Origin: Marinibaculum pumilum | GTDB lineage: Bacteria > Pseudomonadota > Alphaproteobacteria > Ferrovibrionales > Ferrovibrionaceae | Length of the DNA: 64,000 nt | Assembly (NCBI RefSeq): GCF_042646425.1 | Contig: NZ_JBHRTR010000009.1 | Coordinates: forward strand, 62,001 to 126,000 | Direction of reading: 5' to 3' | Shown here: piece by piece, positions 1 to 8,643 of the stretch | How the letters are laid out: each line of letters opens with the position of its first letter | How positions within the stretch are numbered: the stretch's first letter is position 1 | The notes under the pieces: generated by a model | What the model was told of the DNA's origin: nothing | Seen by the model: only the letters and a program-made list of their open reading frames with translations | The model's database searches: none | Translations under genes and position numbers: made by a program

Positions 1-110
1 CCGTGACGGTACTGCACCAGGGCGCAGTGCTGGTCGAGGACAGCATGGACAATATCCTGCGCAATCCGATGGTGCGCGACGTCTATCTGGGCAAGAAGGC
101 CGCGCAATGA
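1..110 (+). CDS. ABC transporter ATP-binding protein, C-terminal end (UrtD-like), partial
   Basis: Only the last 35 residues are in the window; the frame enters at base 3 and stops at 108-110. The tail contains VTVLHQGAVLVEDS followed by VRDVYLGKK, which is the usual C-terminal end of the LivG/UrtD class of branched-chain amino acid or urea ABC ATPases. Its stop overlaps the ATG of the next ATPase as ATGA, so the two are translationally coupled, as urtD and urtE usually are. The rest of the transporter (permeases and binding protein) must lie upstream of the window. Confidence 0.7.
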   Translation, partial: VTVLHQGAVLVEDSMDNILRNPMVRDVYLGKKAAQ

Positions 111-820
111 GCATGCTCTCGGTGAAGGACCTGACGGCCGGCTACGGCCAGGTGCGGGTGCTGAATGGCATCTCCTTCGAGGTGGCGCAGAACGAGTTCG
201 TCGGCATCCTGGGCCATAACGGCATGGGCAAGACCACCCTGCTGCGCACCCTGATGGGCTATATCCGGGCGACCGGCGGCACGGTGGAGCTGGAGGGCCA
301 GGCGATCACCCGGCTGTCCACCCATGCCCGCAGCCGCGCGGGGATGGGCATCGTGCCGCAGGGGCGGGAGATCTTTCCAGGACTCAGCGTGCGGGACAAT
401 CTGCGCATGGGCATGGCCGCCCGCAAGGTCGACGAGGCGGCGGAGATCGCGCAGATCCTGCAGGAATTCCCGCGGCTGGAGCGGCTGCTGGACCGCACCG
501 GCGGCGCGCTGTCGGGCGGCGAGCAGCAGCTTCTGGCGCTGGCGCGCTGCCTCTGTGCCGCCCCCCGCTTGGTACTGCTGGACGAGCCGACCGAGGGCAT
601 CCAGCCGTCGATCATCGAAGAGATCGTCGAGACCCTGCATGCGCTGCGCAAGAAGCGCGACCTGACCGTGGTGCTGGTGGAGCAGAACCTGGACTTCATC
701 GCCGAACTGGCCGACCGGGTGCTGATCATCCAGAAGGGCGAGTTTACCAACACCCTGGCGCCGTCGCAGCTGGCCGATGTGGAGATGGTCGGCGAGTTCG
801 TGGGGTTCGGCGCCGGCTGA
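107..820 (+). CDS. urtE: ABC transporter ATP-binding protein, UrtE-like (urea/short-chain amide uptake)
   Basis: This 237-residue protein is a complete cytoplasmic ATPase of the LivF/UrtE class. The Walker A motif is GHNGMGKTT (residues 36-44), the ABC signature LSGGEQ (135-140) and Walker B LVLLDE (155-160). The stretch EPTEGIQPSII after Walker B is typical of UrtE rather than LivF. It starts at an ATG overlapping the upstream ATPase stop. Two amidase genes follow on the same strand, which parallels the FmdDEF short-chain amide/urea transporters known to be linked to amidases. I infer an amide or urea-like substrate; a branched-chain amino acid cannot be excluded from sequence alone. Confidence 0.8.
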   Translation: MSMLSVKDLTAGYGQVRVLNGISFEVAQNEFVGILGHNGMGKTTLLRTLMGYIRATGGTVELEGQAITRLSTHARSRAGMGIVPQGREIFPGLSVRDNLRMGMAARKVDEAAEIAQILQEFPRLERLLDRTGGALSGGEQQLLALARCLCAAPRLVLLDEPTEGIQPSIIEEIVETLHALRKKRDLTVVLVEQNLDFIAELADRVLIIQKGEFTNTLAPSQLADVEMVGEFVGFGAG

Positions 821-918
821 ATACCGATATAGTCTGGCGCGGGCCCCGGGGGCGCCAGCGCCATCGCTGTGCCGGCGCGCCGGCCCGGACCGAACACCTC
901 AACCGAAGGGGGGACATC

Positions 919-2433
919 ATGGCAGTCCAGTTGCCGACCATGGAGCAGATGCGGGAGATCGCCGAGCAGTGCGGCATCACGCTCAGCGACGAGGAACTCG
1001 CCGAATATCGGGAGAACTTCAAGGGCAATATCGAGGCGTACAACATCGTCGACCGGATGCCCGACTACCTGCCGCAGGTGAAGTATCCGCGGACGCCGGG
1101 CTACCGCCCCGAGGGCGAGGAGAACAAGTACAACGCCTGGTACGTAAAATCCGTGATCAAGGGCGCCTCCGGCGGCAAGCTCGCCGGCAAGACGGTCGCG
1201 GTGAAGGACAATGTGATGGTCGCCGGCGTGCCGATGATGAACGGTTCGGCCACGATGGAAGGCTATGTCCCCGACGTCGATGCGACGATCATCACCCGGC
1301 TGCTGGATGCCGGCGCGGAGATCCGCGGCAAGGCGCATTGCGAGAGCTTCTGCCTGTCCGGCGGCAGCCATACCAACAGCACCGGCAATGTCCATAACCC
1401 GCGCAAGATGGGCTATTCGGCAGGCGGCTCTTCCTCCGGCTCCGCGGCCCTGGTTGCGGCCGGCGAAGTCGACCTGGCGGTCGGCGGCGACCAGGGCGGC
1501 TCGATCCGCATGCCGGCCGCCTATTGCGGCATCTACGGCATGAAGCCGACCCACGGGCTGGTGCCCTACACCGGCATCATGCCGATCGAGATCTACATCG
1601 ACCATACCGGGCCGATGACCGCCAACGTCAAGGACAATGCCGCGATGCTGGAGGTGATGGCCGGCTCCGACGGCATGGATCCGCGCCAGTACGACGTGAA
1701 GACCCACCCCTATGCCGACATGCTGGACGGCGGCGTCTCCGGCATGAAGATCGCGGTGGTGAAGGAAGGCTTCGGCCACGCGAATTCCGAGAAGGACGTG
1801 GACGAGAAGGTCAGCACCGCGGCGGAGACCCTGCGGAAGATGGGCGCCCAGGTCGAGGAGGTCTCCATCCCCCTGCATGCCGAAGCCGGCGCGGTCTGGC
1901 TGCCGATCGGCGTCGAGGGCCTGACCCAGACCATGATGTGGGGCGATGGCTACGGCAACAGCCGGCAGGACATGTACGTCACCAGCCTGATGGACTTCCA
2001 CCACCGCTGGCGGGACCGTGCCAACGAACTGGCGCCGACGGTGAAATACCTCACCATGCTGGGCACCTACATGCGGGAATATTACGGCCTGCGCTACTAC
2101 GGCAAGGCGGTGAACATCTCGCGCAAGGTCCGCGCCGCCTATGACAAGGTGCTGGGGGAAGCCGATCTGCTGTTGATGCCGACGGTGCCGATGAAGGCGA
2201 CGAAGCTGCCGGGGCCGGATGTCAGCCCGACGGAGTACTTCACCCGCGCCTACGAGATGCTGGCGAATACCTCGCCGTTCGACTACACGCACCATCCCGC
2301 GATGGCGATCCCCTGCGGCCTGGGCGACGGCCTGCCGATCAGCATGATGCTGGTGGGCAAGCATTACGACGAGCCCACGATCTATCGCGCGGCCTATGCC
2401 TTCGAGCAGGCCGGCGACTGGACCCGGATGTAG
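919..2433 (+). CDS. Amidase signature family hydrolase, copy 1
   Basis: This 504-residue enzyme hydrolyses carboxylic amides to acid and ammonia. The Ser-cisSer-Lys triad is complete: K96 in VAVKDNVM, cis-Ser S171 in GGSSSGSAAL and nucleophile S195 in GGDQGGSIRMP. The K-to-S spacing (99) and S-to-S spacing (24) equal those of fatty acid amide hydrolase. The sequence is of the type represented by the Rhodococcus nitrile-hydratase-associated amidases (KPTHGLVPYTG, IDHTGPMT), so small aliphatic or aryl amides are plausible substrates. It lies 98 bases after the UrtE-like gene, with an AAGGGGGG ribosome site before its ATG, and is followed by a close paralogue. Confidence 0.9.
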   Translation: MAVQLPTMEQMREIAEQCGITLSDEELAEYRENFKGNIEAYNIVDRMPDYLPQVKYPRTPGYRPEGEENKYNAWYVKSVIKGASGGKLAGKTVAVKDNVMVAGVPMMNGSATMEGYVPDVDATIITRLLDAGAEIRGKAHCESFCLSGGSHTNSTGNVHNPRKMGYSAGGSSSGSAALVAAGEVDLAVGGDQGGSIRMPAAYCGIYGMKPTHGLVPYTGIMPIEIYIDHTGPMTANVKDNAAMLEVMAGSDGMDPRQYDVKTHPYADMLDGGVSGMKIAVVKEGFGHANSEKDVDEKVSTAAETLRKMGAQVEEVSIPLHAEAGAVWLPIGVEGLTQTMMWGDGYGNSRQDMYVTSLMDFHHRWRDRANELAPTVKYLTMLGTYMREYYGLRYYGKAVNISRKVRAAYDKVLGEADLLLMPTVPMKATKLPGPDVSPTEYFTRAYEMLANTSPFDYTHHPAMAIPCGLGDGLPISMMLVGKHYDEPTIYRAAYAFEQAGDWTRM

Positions 2434-2502
2434 GACCCGCGGCGGGCGCCCGCTGTCAGGGCGCCCGCCATTTCCGCCCGCCACCTGCAGGGAGATGCCG
2501 CG

Positions 2503-4029
2503 ATGCCCCGATCCTCCAGCTTCCCGATGCCGACCGTGTCCGATCTCCAGGATGCCGGGGCTCTCGGCGGCCTCGACATCTCCGAAGCCGACGCCGCCCG
2601 GTTCCGCGACAACCTGTTCCCGTTCTTCGACATGGCCGGGGAGATGCTGACGGTCCCCGACTATCTGCCGGAGGTGAGGTATCCGCGCACCCCGGGCTAC
2701 CGGCCGGAAGGCGAGGAGAACCGCTATAACGCCTGGTACTACAAGACCTCGGTGAAGGGGACGCCGGGCGGCCGGCTGGCCGGCAAGACGGTGGCCCTGA
2801 AGGACAATGTGATGCTGGCCGGGGTGCCGATGATGAACGGCGCCTCGATGCTGGAGGGCTTCACGCCGGAGATCGACGCGACGATCGTCACCCGCATGCT
2901 GGACGAGGGCGCGGAGATCGCGGGCAAGGCGCATTGCGAATTCTTCTGCCTGTCGTCGGGCAGCCAGACCAACGCCACCGGGCCTTGCCATAACCCGCAC
3001 AGGATCGGCCATACCGCGGGCGGCTCTTCTTCCGGCTCCGCGGCCCTGGTGGCGGCGGGCGAAGTCGACATGTCGATCGGCGGCGACCAGGCCGGCTCGA
3101 TCCGCATGCCGGCGGCGTTCTGCGGCGTCTACGGCATGAAGCCGACCCATGGCCTGGTGCCCTATTCCGGCATCCTGGGCATGGAGGCGACGATCGACCA
3201 TGCCGGGCCGATGACGAACTCGGTCGCCGACAATGCCCTGCTGCTGGAGGTGCTGGCCGGTCCCGACGGCATGGACGGCCGGCAGGTCGGCGTGCAGACC
3301 CACGCCTATAGCGAGGGGCTGGATGCCGGCATCAAGGGAATGAAGATCGGCGTCGTGAAGGAAGGCTTCGGCCTGCGGCAGTCGGAGGCGGCCGTCGATG
3401 CCAAGGTGAAGGCGGCGGCCGAGAAACTCGCCGCCCTGGGCGCGGAGGTGGAAGAGGTCTCCGTGCCGCTGCACGCCCAGATCGGCGTCTGGTACATGCC
3501 GATGCTGGCGGAGGGCATGGCCCGGCAGATGTTCTTTGGCGGCGGGGTTTCCTACGGCCTGAACCAGCTCTATCCGCCGGGCTATGTCACCCGGGCTGCA
3601 TCCTGGAAGGACCGCGCCAACGAGTTCCCGGTCAACGTGACCGCGTTCCTGCTGTACGGCAGCTACCTGATGAAGGTCTCCAGGGGGCGGCTCTACGGCA
3701 AGGGCATCAACCTGCGGCGCAAGGCGCGGGCGATCTATGACGAGCTGTTCGGCCGCTACGACCTGCTGGCGATGCCGACGGTGCCGATGACCGCGCAGAA
3801 GCACGCCGAAGCCACCGGCAGCTGGGAGGACTGGCTGGCCCATTGCTGGGACCCGCTGCCCAACACCTCGCCCTACAACTATACCGGCCTGCCGTCGATG
3901 AACGTGCCCTGCGGCATGGTCGACGGCCTGCCGGTGGGCCTGATGCTGACCGGCAATGCCTGGCAGGAGCAGAAGATCTACCGCGCCGCCTATGCCTTCG
4001 AGCAGGCCGGCGACTGGAAGACGATGTAG
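2503..4029 (+). CDS. Amidase signature family hydrolase, copy 2
   Basis: This 508-residue tandem paralogue of the preceding amidase has the triad K100, S175 and S199, exactly four residues later than in copy 1. Blocks such as YPRTPGYRPEGEEN, GKAHCE and MKPTHGLVPY are near identical between the copies. They diverge in the middle third, where copy 2 has FFGGGVSYGLNQLYPPGYV in place of the copy 1 segment beginning MMWGDGYG. That region is likely to shape the acyl or amide pocket, so different substrate ranges are plausible. The ATG follows GGGAGATG at a suitable distance. The pair is probably cotranscribed with the transporter. Confidence 0.9.
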   Translation: MPRSSSFPMPTVSDLQDAGALGGLDISEADAARFRDNLFPFFDMAGEMLTVPDYLPEVRYPRTPGYRPEGEENRYNAWYYKTSVKGTPGGRLAGKTVALKDNVMLAGVPMMNGASMLEGFTPEIDATIVTRMLDEGAEIAGKAHCEFFCLSSGSQTNATGPCHNPHRIGHTAGGSSSGSAALVAAGEVDMSIGGDQAGSIRMPAAFCGVYGMKPTHGLVPYSGILGMEATIDHAGPMTNSVADNALLLEVLAGPDGMDGRQVGVQTHAYSEGLDAGIKGMKIGVVKEGFGLRQSEAAVDAKVKAAAEKLAALGAEVEEVSVPLHAQIGVWYMPMLAEGMARQMFFGGGVSYGLNQLYPPGYVTRAASWKDRANEFPVNVTAFLLYGSYLMKVSRGRLYGKGINLRRKARAIYDELFGRYDLLAMPTVPMTAQKHAEATGSWEDWLAHCWDPLPNTSPYNYTGLPSMNVPCGMVDGLPVGLMLTGNAWQEQKIYRAAYAFEQAGDWKTM

Positions 4030-4082
4030 GCGCCGGCGCGCGATACGGCAGTACGACAGGCAGGATCTGCTCCAGCTTCGTC

Positions 4083-4105
4083 ACCGCCGCACTTGTTGCG
4101 GCGGT
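4083..4105. terminator. Stem-loop between convergent genes
   Basis: Arms ACCGCCGCA and TGCGGCGGT form a perfect 9-bp stem with a CTTGT loop, 54 bases past the second amidase stop and ahead of the convergent amidohydrolase. There is no T run, so it could be a processing or weak termination hairpin. The rest of 4030-4251 shows nothing else recognisable. Confidence 0.35.
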
Positions 4106-4251
4106 CCATGGTGCCGCCGGGCTCAATATTGGCAGGATGCTATTGAGGCGCGGCGCCATGGACACGCGGAACAAGTCCGCGAGTGACGCAGCAGGGGATG
4201 GCCATTGTCCCGTGATCCGTCAGCCGCGATGACAATGAGACTGCGGCGCCG

Positions 4252-6075
4252 CTATTTCGCCGTCTCCGCCGGGAAGGGCACCCCGCCGACCACGGTTCCG
4301 AGCACCTTGATCTCCTTCAGCTCTGCCGGGTCCGTCACCTCCAGCGGGTTGCGGTCCAGGACGGTGAAGTCGGCCAGCTTGCCGGTCTCGATCGAGCCTT
4401 TCTCACCGTCCTGTTTCATCAGTTCGGCCGCGCCCATGGTGACGGCGTAGAGCGCCTGCGGCACGGTCAGGCGTTCGCTGGCGCCCAGGACCCGGCCGGA
4501 CATCGTTTCCCGGGTGGTCGCCACCCACATCGCATGCAGCGGATCGACCGGGGTCACAGAGGCATCGGAATGGATGCTGAACGGGATGCCGAGCCGGGCG
4601 GCGGAGCCGGCAGGATCCATTCGCTCGGCACGGTCCGGGCCGACCAGCTGGTCGTAGTGCAAATCGCCCCAATAGTAGATGTGGTTGGTGAACAGGTTGG
4701 TGCCGACCCCCAGTGCCTGCATCCGGCGCAGCTGCGCCTGCGAGGGGAACTGGTTGTGCTCCAGCCGGTGTCGCGGGTCCGGCATCGGATGCGCCTTCTG
4801 CGCCGCCTCGATGGCGTTCAGCGCCATCTCCGTCGCCTGGTCGGCATTGGTGTGGATCACCGCCTGCAGGCCGCGCCGGTTGACCTCGGTGACACCCTTG
4901 GTCAGCTCCGCCTGGGAGAGGTTCGCGACCCCGTTCTCGAAAGTGCGGTAGTAGTAGGGCCAGCGGAACAGGCCGGTGCCGCCCTGGATCGAGCCGTCTA
5001 CGATGAACTTCACGCCCCCCAGGGCGAGGCGGTCATTGTCCTGTTCGTGCAGTTTGACCAGATAGTCGAGCCCGCCCTTTTCGGCGATCGGGCCGTCCTC
5101 GAAGATCTGGATCACCGGATGCAGGACCGTGCGCACCGGGAATGACGGGTCCTCGGCGGCCGCCCGGTAGGCCTTGTAGGCGCCGGGCACGGTGCCGAAG
5201 TTCATGTCGGTGAAGGTGGTGACGCCGACCCGGTGCGCCATGCGTCCGACATCGCGCACCGACTTCTCCATCACCTCTGCGCTGATCGGCGGCAGGCTCG
5301 GCAGGAAGGCGAGGACGGCCTTGATCTCCTCCAGCTCGCCGGTCGGCGCGCCGTCCTCCTTCACGATTCCCTCGATATCGGTATCGCCGGTGACACCGGC
5401 TGCCTTCAGGGCCGGCGAATTCACGTAGTAGATGTGCATCGACAGGTTCTCGATGAACATCGGATGGCCCTTGGAAATCGGGTCCAGGTCGGCCTTGGTC
5501 AGCGGCGCATTGCCGTAGAATTCCGGCTGGTAGCCCCAGGCGATCAGCCAGCTGTCGTCGTCGGGCATGGCGGCGGCGGCCTTGGCCAGCCGGTCCAGCA
5601 CTGCCTGCTTGCTTTCCAGCCCCTTCACCAGGGTTCCGTCGGGCGCCACCCGGTCGAAGCGGCCGACATAGACGCCCTGCCAGAGGAGACCGGTGAAGAG
5701 GGCATGCATATGCGCCTCGATGAAGCCGGGAACGAGGACCGCATCGGCGAAGCTGTCGTCGATCGTGACCGGCACCGCTTCGCTGCCCCATTCCTCCAGC
5801 TGCTCGACCGTGCCGGTGCCCAGCACCCGGCCGTCCCTGACGGCGACGGCCCGGGCGGTCGGCATGACCGGATTCTGGGTTACCACGGTCCGGGCGGGAA
5901 AGATGGTGATGCCGGTCTCGGCGGCGGGTGCCGGCGGCGGACCTGGCGCGATCTCGTCCACGGCGGGCCTGGCGCGGGCGATCTCGCCCCCGGCAGTGCC
6001 GGACTGCGGGGCGAGCATGCCGGCCAACACCAGGATCAGGGCGGCGGCACAGGCGAGGCGGCGGATCGGCAACAT
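4252..6075 (-). CDS. Exported metal-dependent amidohydrolase (YtcJ-like)
   Basis: This is an amidohydrolase-superfamily enzyme of 607 residues. A signal-like N-terminus (MLPIRRLACAAALILVLAGM) suggests export. The metal site begins with FIEAHMHALFTG (HxH). Later motifs are GVKFIVDGSIQGGTGL, AVIHTNADQATEMAL, HRLEHNQF and SIHSDASVTPVDP, the usual order of the YtcJ group. The C-terminal GKLADFTVLDRNPLEV closes the composite domain. The start at 6075 is chosen because GGAGAAG precedes it and the signal peptide begins there; the frame stays open upstream. It is convergent with the amidases. The substrate is unknown; this group hydrolyses diverse C-N bonds. Confidence 0.8.
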   Translation of the reverse strand: MLPIRRLACAAALILVLAGMLAPQSGTAGGEIARARPAVDEIAPGPPPAPAAETGITIFPARTVVTQNPVMPTARAVAVRDGRVLGTGTVEQLEEWGSEAVPVTIDDSFADAVLVPGFIEAHMHALFTGLLWQGVYVGRFDRVAPDGTLVKGLESKQAVLDRLAKAAAAMPDDDSWLIAWGYQPEFYGNAPLTKADLDPISKGHPMFIENLSMHIYYVNSPALKAAGVTGDTDIEGIVKEDGAPTGELEEIKAVLAFLPSLPPISAEVMEKSVRDVGRMAHRVGVTTFTDMNFGTVPGAYKAYRAAAEDPSFPVRTVLHPVIQIFEDGPIAEKGGLDYLVKLHEQDNDRLALGGVKFIVDGSIQGGTGLFRWPYYYRTFENGVANLSQAELTKGVTEVNRRGLQAVIHTNADQATEMALNAIEAAQKAHPMPDPRHRLEHNQFPSQAQLRRMQALGVGTNLFTNHIYYWGDLHYDQLVGPDRAERMDPAGSAARLGIPFSIHSDASVTPVDPLHAMWVATTRETMSGRVLGASERLTVPQALYAVTMGAAELMKQDGEKGSIETGKLADFTVLDRNPLEVTDPAELKEIKVLGTVVGGVPFPAETAK

Positions 6076-6166
6076 GGTCTTCTCCGGGCAAAGGGTAGCC
6101 GGGGCGACCCTACCGCTTCGTTTTGCGGCCCCGCAACCGGGCGCCGTTTTCCATGGGCCGCACCCG

Positions 6167-6376
6167 TCAGGCCAGCTGGCGCGCGGGCCGTATCCGACCG
6201 GCGGCACGCACGCGCCGGCGTCGCAGACGCAGGGCCGTCCAAAGGCTCTGCCAGAGCTCCGCCGCCGCTTCCGCCCGCAGGCGGCGCGCCGCCAGCAGAT
6301 AGTCTTCCTTGGTCAGGCGATCGCCTGTGCGGGCCTGTTCGGTCGCTGCATCGGCATTCAGGGATATCCGGGTCAT
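6167..6376 (-). CDS. Small hypothetical protein divergent from a LysR regulator
   Basis: This 69-residue protein starts at an ATG preceded by GGAGG. Residues 23-48 (KEDYLLAARRLRAEAAAELW and onward) form an amphipathic helix, and the C-terminal third is very arginine-rich. It resembles the short alphaproteobacterial proteins with an ARxLRAEA helix (RSP_7527-like), but the match is only by eye. It is divergently arranged with the LysR gene and may share its control. I cannot assign a function. Confidence 0.55.
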   Translation of the reverse strand: MTRISLNADAATEQARTGDRLTKEDYLLAARRLRAEAAAELWQSLWTALRLRRRRVRAAGRIRPARQLA

Positions 6377-6439
6377 GGTGTCCTCCATCGCTACGGGACG
6401 GAGATACGCCTCTTGCCACAGCTTGATAATTGGTGCTGT

Positions 6440-6466
6440 CTTGAAAGGATCTTTCGGAAATTCAAG
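6440..6466. promoter_or_regulatory. Candidate LysR autoregulatory site in the divergent promoter
   Basis: The interval has an outer inverted repeat CTTGAA/TTCAAG (6440-6445, 6461-6466) and a nested GAAAG-GAT-CTTTC (6443-6455). It lies just before the LysR start and between divergent genes, where LysR proteins normally bind. The assignment is inference. Confidence 0.35.
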
Positions 6467-6476
6467 AAGGTGAGGG

Positions 6477-7373
6477 ATGCAGAGCCGCGATCTTGCCCTG
6501 TTCGTCCAGGCCGCCCGGTCCGGCAGCCTGTCCCAGGCGGGGCGCGACCTGGGCCTGTCGCCGGCGACGGCCAGCGCACGCCTCAGCGCCCTGGAACAGG
6601 ATCTCGGCGTGCGCCTGATGCACCGGACCACGCGCAGCCTGACCCTGACGGCGGAGGGGCAGGCCTTCCTGGCCTATGCGACCCGCATCCTCGATGACCT
6701 GGAGGAGGCGCGGGCGGCCGTGTCGGGGACGGAGGCGCCGCGCGGCCGGCTGCGGGTCGCGGTGCCGGCCTTCTTCGGGCGCATCACCATCACCACGGCA
6801 TTGCCGGAATTCCTGCGCCGCTATCCCGGACTGGTGCTGGACATGGACTATTCCGATGCCTTCGTGAACCTGGTGGAGCAGGGCTTCGACGTGGCGATCC
6901 GCATCGGCAACCTGCCGGACAGCGCCCTGATCGCGCGTCGGCTGGCGCCGAACGCCCGGGTGATCTGTGCCGCGCCGTCCTATCTGGCGACGCATGGCGC
7001 GCCGCAGCGGCCGGAGGACCTGGCCGACCATGACTGCGTCACGATGGCGAACATGCGGCGCTGGAGCTTCGCCCGGCCCGGCGGGCCCCTTACGGTGGAG
7101 GTTTCCGGCCGCCTGCTGGTCAACAGCGGCGACGCCCTGCGCGATGCCGGCCTGGCCGGCCTGGGCCTGGTGCTGAAATCGACCTGGGACGTGGGCGAGG
7201 ACCTGCGCCGCGGCGACCTTGTGCCGGTCCTCGCCGATCATCCGCTGGTCGACCAGGGCGCGATCTGGGCGGTCTATCCCAGCGCCCGCCTGCTGGCGCC
7301 GAAGGTGCGCGCCTTCGTCGACTTCTTCGCCGACCATTTCGCGACAAAGGCCGCGGATCTGCCGCCCGCCTGA
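6477..7373 (+). CDS. LysR family transcriptional regulator
   Basis: This 298-residue protein begins with the winged helix-turn-helix of LysR regulators: MQSRDLALFVQAARSGSLSQ, then LSPATASARLSALEQDLGVRL and the wing HRTTRSLTLTAEGQ. A periplasmic-binding-protein-like effector domain starts near residue 88 (PRGRLRVAVPAFFGRITI) and contains PGLVLDMDYSDAFVNLVEQGFDVAIR, typical of the branch whose members often control neighbouring oxidoreductases. Its ATG follows AGGTGAGGG. It is divergent from the small gene at 6376 and upstream of the Acg-like flavoprotein, either of which could be a target. Confidence 0.88.
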   Translation: MQSRDLALFVQAARSGSLSQAGRDLGLSPATASARLSALEQDLGVRLMHRTTRSLTLTAEGQAFLAYATRILDDLEEARAAVSGTEAPRGRLRVAVPAFFGRITITTALPEFLRRYPGLVLDMDYSDAFVNLVEQGFDVAIRIGNLPDSALIARRLAPNARVICAAPSYLATHGAPQRPEDLADHDCVTMANMRRWSFARPGGPLTVEVSGRLLVNSGDALRDAGLAGLGLVLKSTWDVGEDLRRGDLVPVLADHPLVDQGAIWAVYPSARLLAPKVRAFVDFFADHFATKAADLPPA

Positions 7374-7406
7374 CCGGCGAGGATGTCGAGTCCCGTGCAC
7401 TCGCCC

Positions 7407-7447
7407 TTGAAAAATTCCAAGGAATGTAAATATATATTCCCAGGAAT
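7407..7447 (+). promoter_or_regulatory. Promoter with twin palindromic operators ATTCC-N2-GGAAT
   Basis: Two copies of ATTCC-NN-GGAAT lie at 7414-7425 (centre AA) and 7436-7447 (centre CA), with centres exactly 22 bp apart, about two helical turns. A -35-like TTGAAA (7407-7412) and a -10-like TATATA (7431-7436, 18-bp spacer) are interleaved with them. The site precedes the flavoprotein-MarR operon, so MarR autorepression is the simplest reading. Confidence 0.6.
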
Positions 7448-7464
7448 TGAAAGAGGAGGCGGCG

Positions 7465-8643
7465 ATGCGACGGTCGCGACGGAACTTCATAAGGGTGGCG
7501 GGGGGCGGGGTCGTCCTGGGCGCTGGCGCGCTGGCGCTGGCACGCTGCGACGGCATGCCGGACAGCGCCGTGGCGGCCTGGTCGCCGGCGGCACCGGCCG
7601 CGGCGGGCGATGTGCGCCGGCAGGCCCTGGCCTACGCGATCCTGGCGCCCAACCCGCACAACATCCAGCCCTGGCTGGTCGACCTGTCGGAGCCGGACAC
7701 CGTGGTCCTTCACGTCGACCGGACGCGGCTGCTGCCGATGACCGACCCGCCCAACCGGCAGATCGTCATCGGTCATGGCACCTTCCTGGAACTGCTCGAC
7801 ATCGCGGCGCGGGAGGAGGGCCATCGCCTGGAGATCACGCCGTTCCCGGACGGCCAGTTCGGCGCCGATTCCGTCGACGACCGGCCGGTCGCCCGGATCC
7901 GGTTCGTCCCGGACCCCTCAGTGGCCCGCGACCTGTTGTTCGCGCAGGCGCTGCGCCGGCGGTCCACCAAGACGCCGTACGACACCGACCGGCCGCTGTC
8001 GGCGGACCATCGGACCGCCCTGTCGGCGTTGCTGCGCATGCCGGAGGTTGCAGCGGCGGGATGCCGGCTGCACCTGGCGGACGATCCGGAAACGGCGGCG
8101 GACCTGAGGGAGATCACCGGTGCCGCGGTGGATATCGAGATGCAGACGCCGCGCACCCATCGCGAGAGCATCGACCTGCTGCGCATCGGCGCCGCGGAGA
8201 TCGCCGCCCATCGGGACGGCATCGACCTGCACGGGCCGATGTTCTGGTGGATGAAGCGGCTCGGCCTGATGACCCGCGAGAAGGCGATGACCCCCGGCAC
8301 CATGGCCTGGCAGGGCGGCGTCGACTATGCGCGCGGCTGGGTGGCGGGAACCGGCGCGTTCGGCTGGCTGACGACGGAGGCCAACGACCGGATGGCGCAG
8401 CTGGCGGCCGGGCGCCTGTACATGCGGCTGGACCTGACGGCCGCCGCCCTGGGGGTGGCGATCCACCCGGTCAGCCAGGTGCTGCAGGAATATCCCGAGA
8501 TGGCGGCGCTGCAGGAGCATTTCCGCACGCGGCTGGACGTGGCGCCGGGACAGAGCGTCCAGATGCTGTATCGTCTGGGCTATGCCGCGGCGGCCGATCC
8601 CGCGCCGCGGCGCGGTGTGGAGGCGATCGTGAGGCAGGGGTGA
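7465..8643 (+). CDS. Tat-exported Acg-like FMN-binding flavoprotein (nitroreductase superfamily)
   Basis: This 392-residue protein starts with a twin-arginine signal (RRSRRNFIRVAGG, then a hydrophobic stretch ending near ALARC), so it is probably exported folded with its cofactor. The cysteine in LARC could also be lipidated. The mature part begins ALAYAILAPNPHNIQPWLVD, the FMN-contact region of the Acg (Rv2032-like) branch of nitroreductases. A pseudo-duplicated second half ends with AAALGVAIHPVSQVLQEYPEM. The start at 7465 has GAGGAGG at the correct distance; a TTG six codons upstream is less likely. The stop overlaps the MarR start, and the twin operator lies just upstream. Confidence 0.8.
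   Translation: MRRSRRNFIRVAGGGVVLGAGALALARCDGMPDSAVAAWSPAAPAAAGDVRRQALAYAILAPNPHNIQPWLVDLSEPDTVVLHVDRTRLLPMTDPPNRQIVIGHGTFLELLDIAAREEGHRLEITPFPDGQFGADSVDDRPVARIRFVPDPSVARDLLFAQALRRRSTKTPYDTDRPLSADHRTALSALLRMPEVAAAGCRLHLADDPETAADLREITGAAVDIEMQTPRTHRESIDLLRIGAAEIAAHRDGIDLHGPMFWWMKRLGLMTREKAMTPGTMAWQGGVDYARGWVAGTGAFGWLTTEANDRMAQLAAGRLYMRLDLTAAALGVAIHPVSQVLQEYPEMAALQEHFRTRLDVAPGQSVQMLYRLGYAAAADPAPRRGVEAIVRQG

Noticed and set aside
259..3843. Open frame of 1194 codons on the minus strand opposite the ABC and amidase genes
   Set aside because: It is antisense to three genes with complete catalytic motifs, is rich in His, Arg, Gln and Ala as expected of GC-rich shadow frames, and shows no domain.
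5233..6426. 397-codon plus-strand frame opposite the amidohydrolase
   Set aside because: It is antisense to an enzyme with intact metal motifs and contains no recognisable domain.
7383..8639. Upstream extension of the MarR frame across the flavoprotein gene
   Set aside because: It overlaps the whole Acg-like gene in another frame; the GTG at 8640 coupled to the flavoprotein stop gives a normal MarR length.
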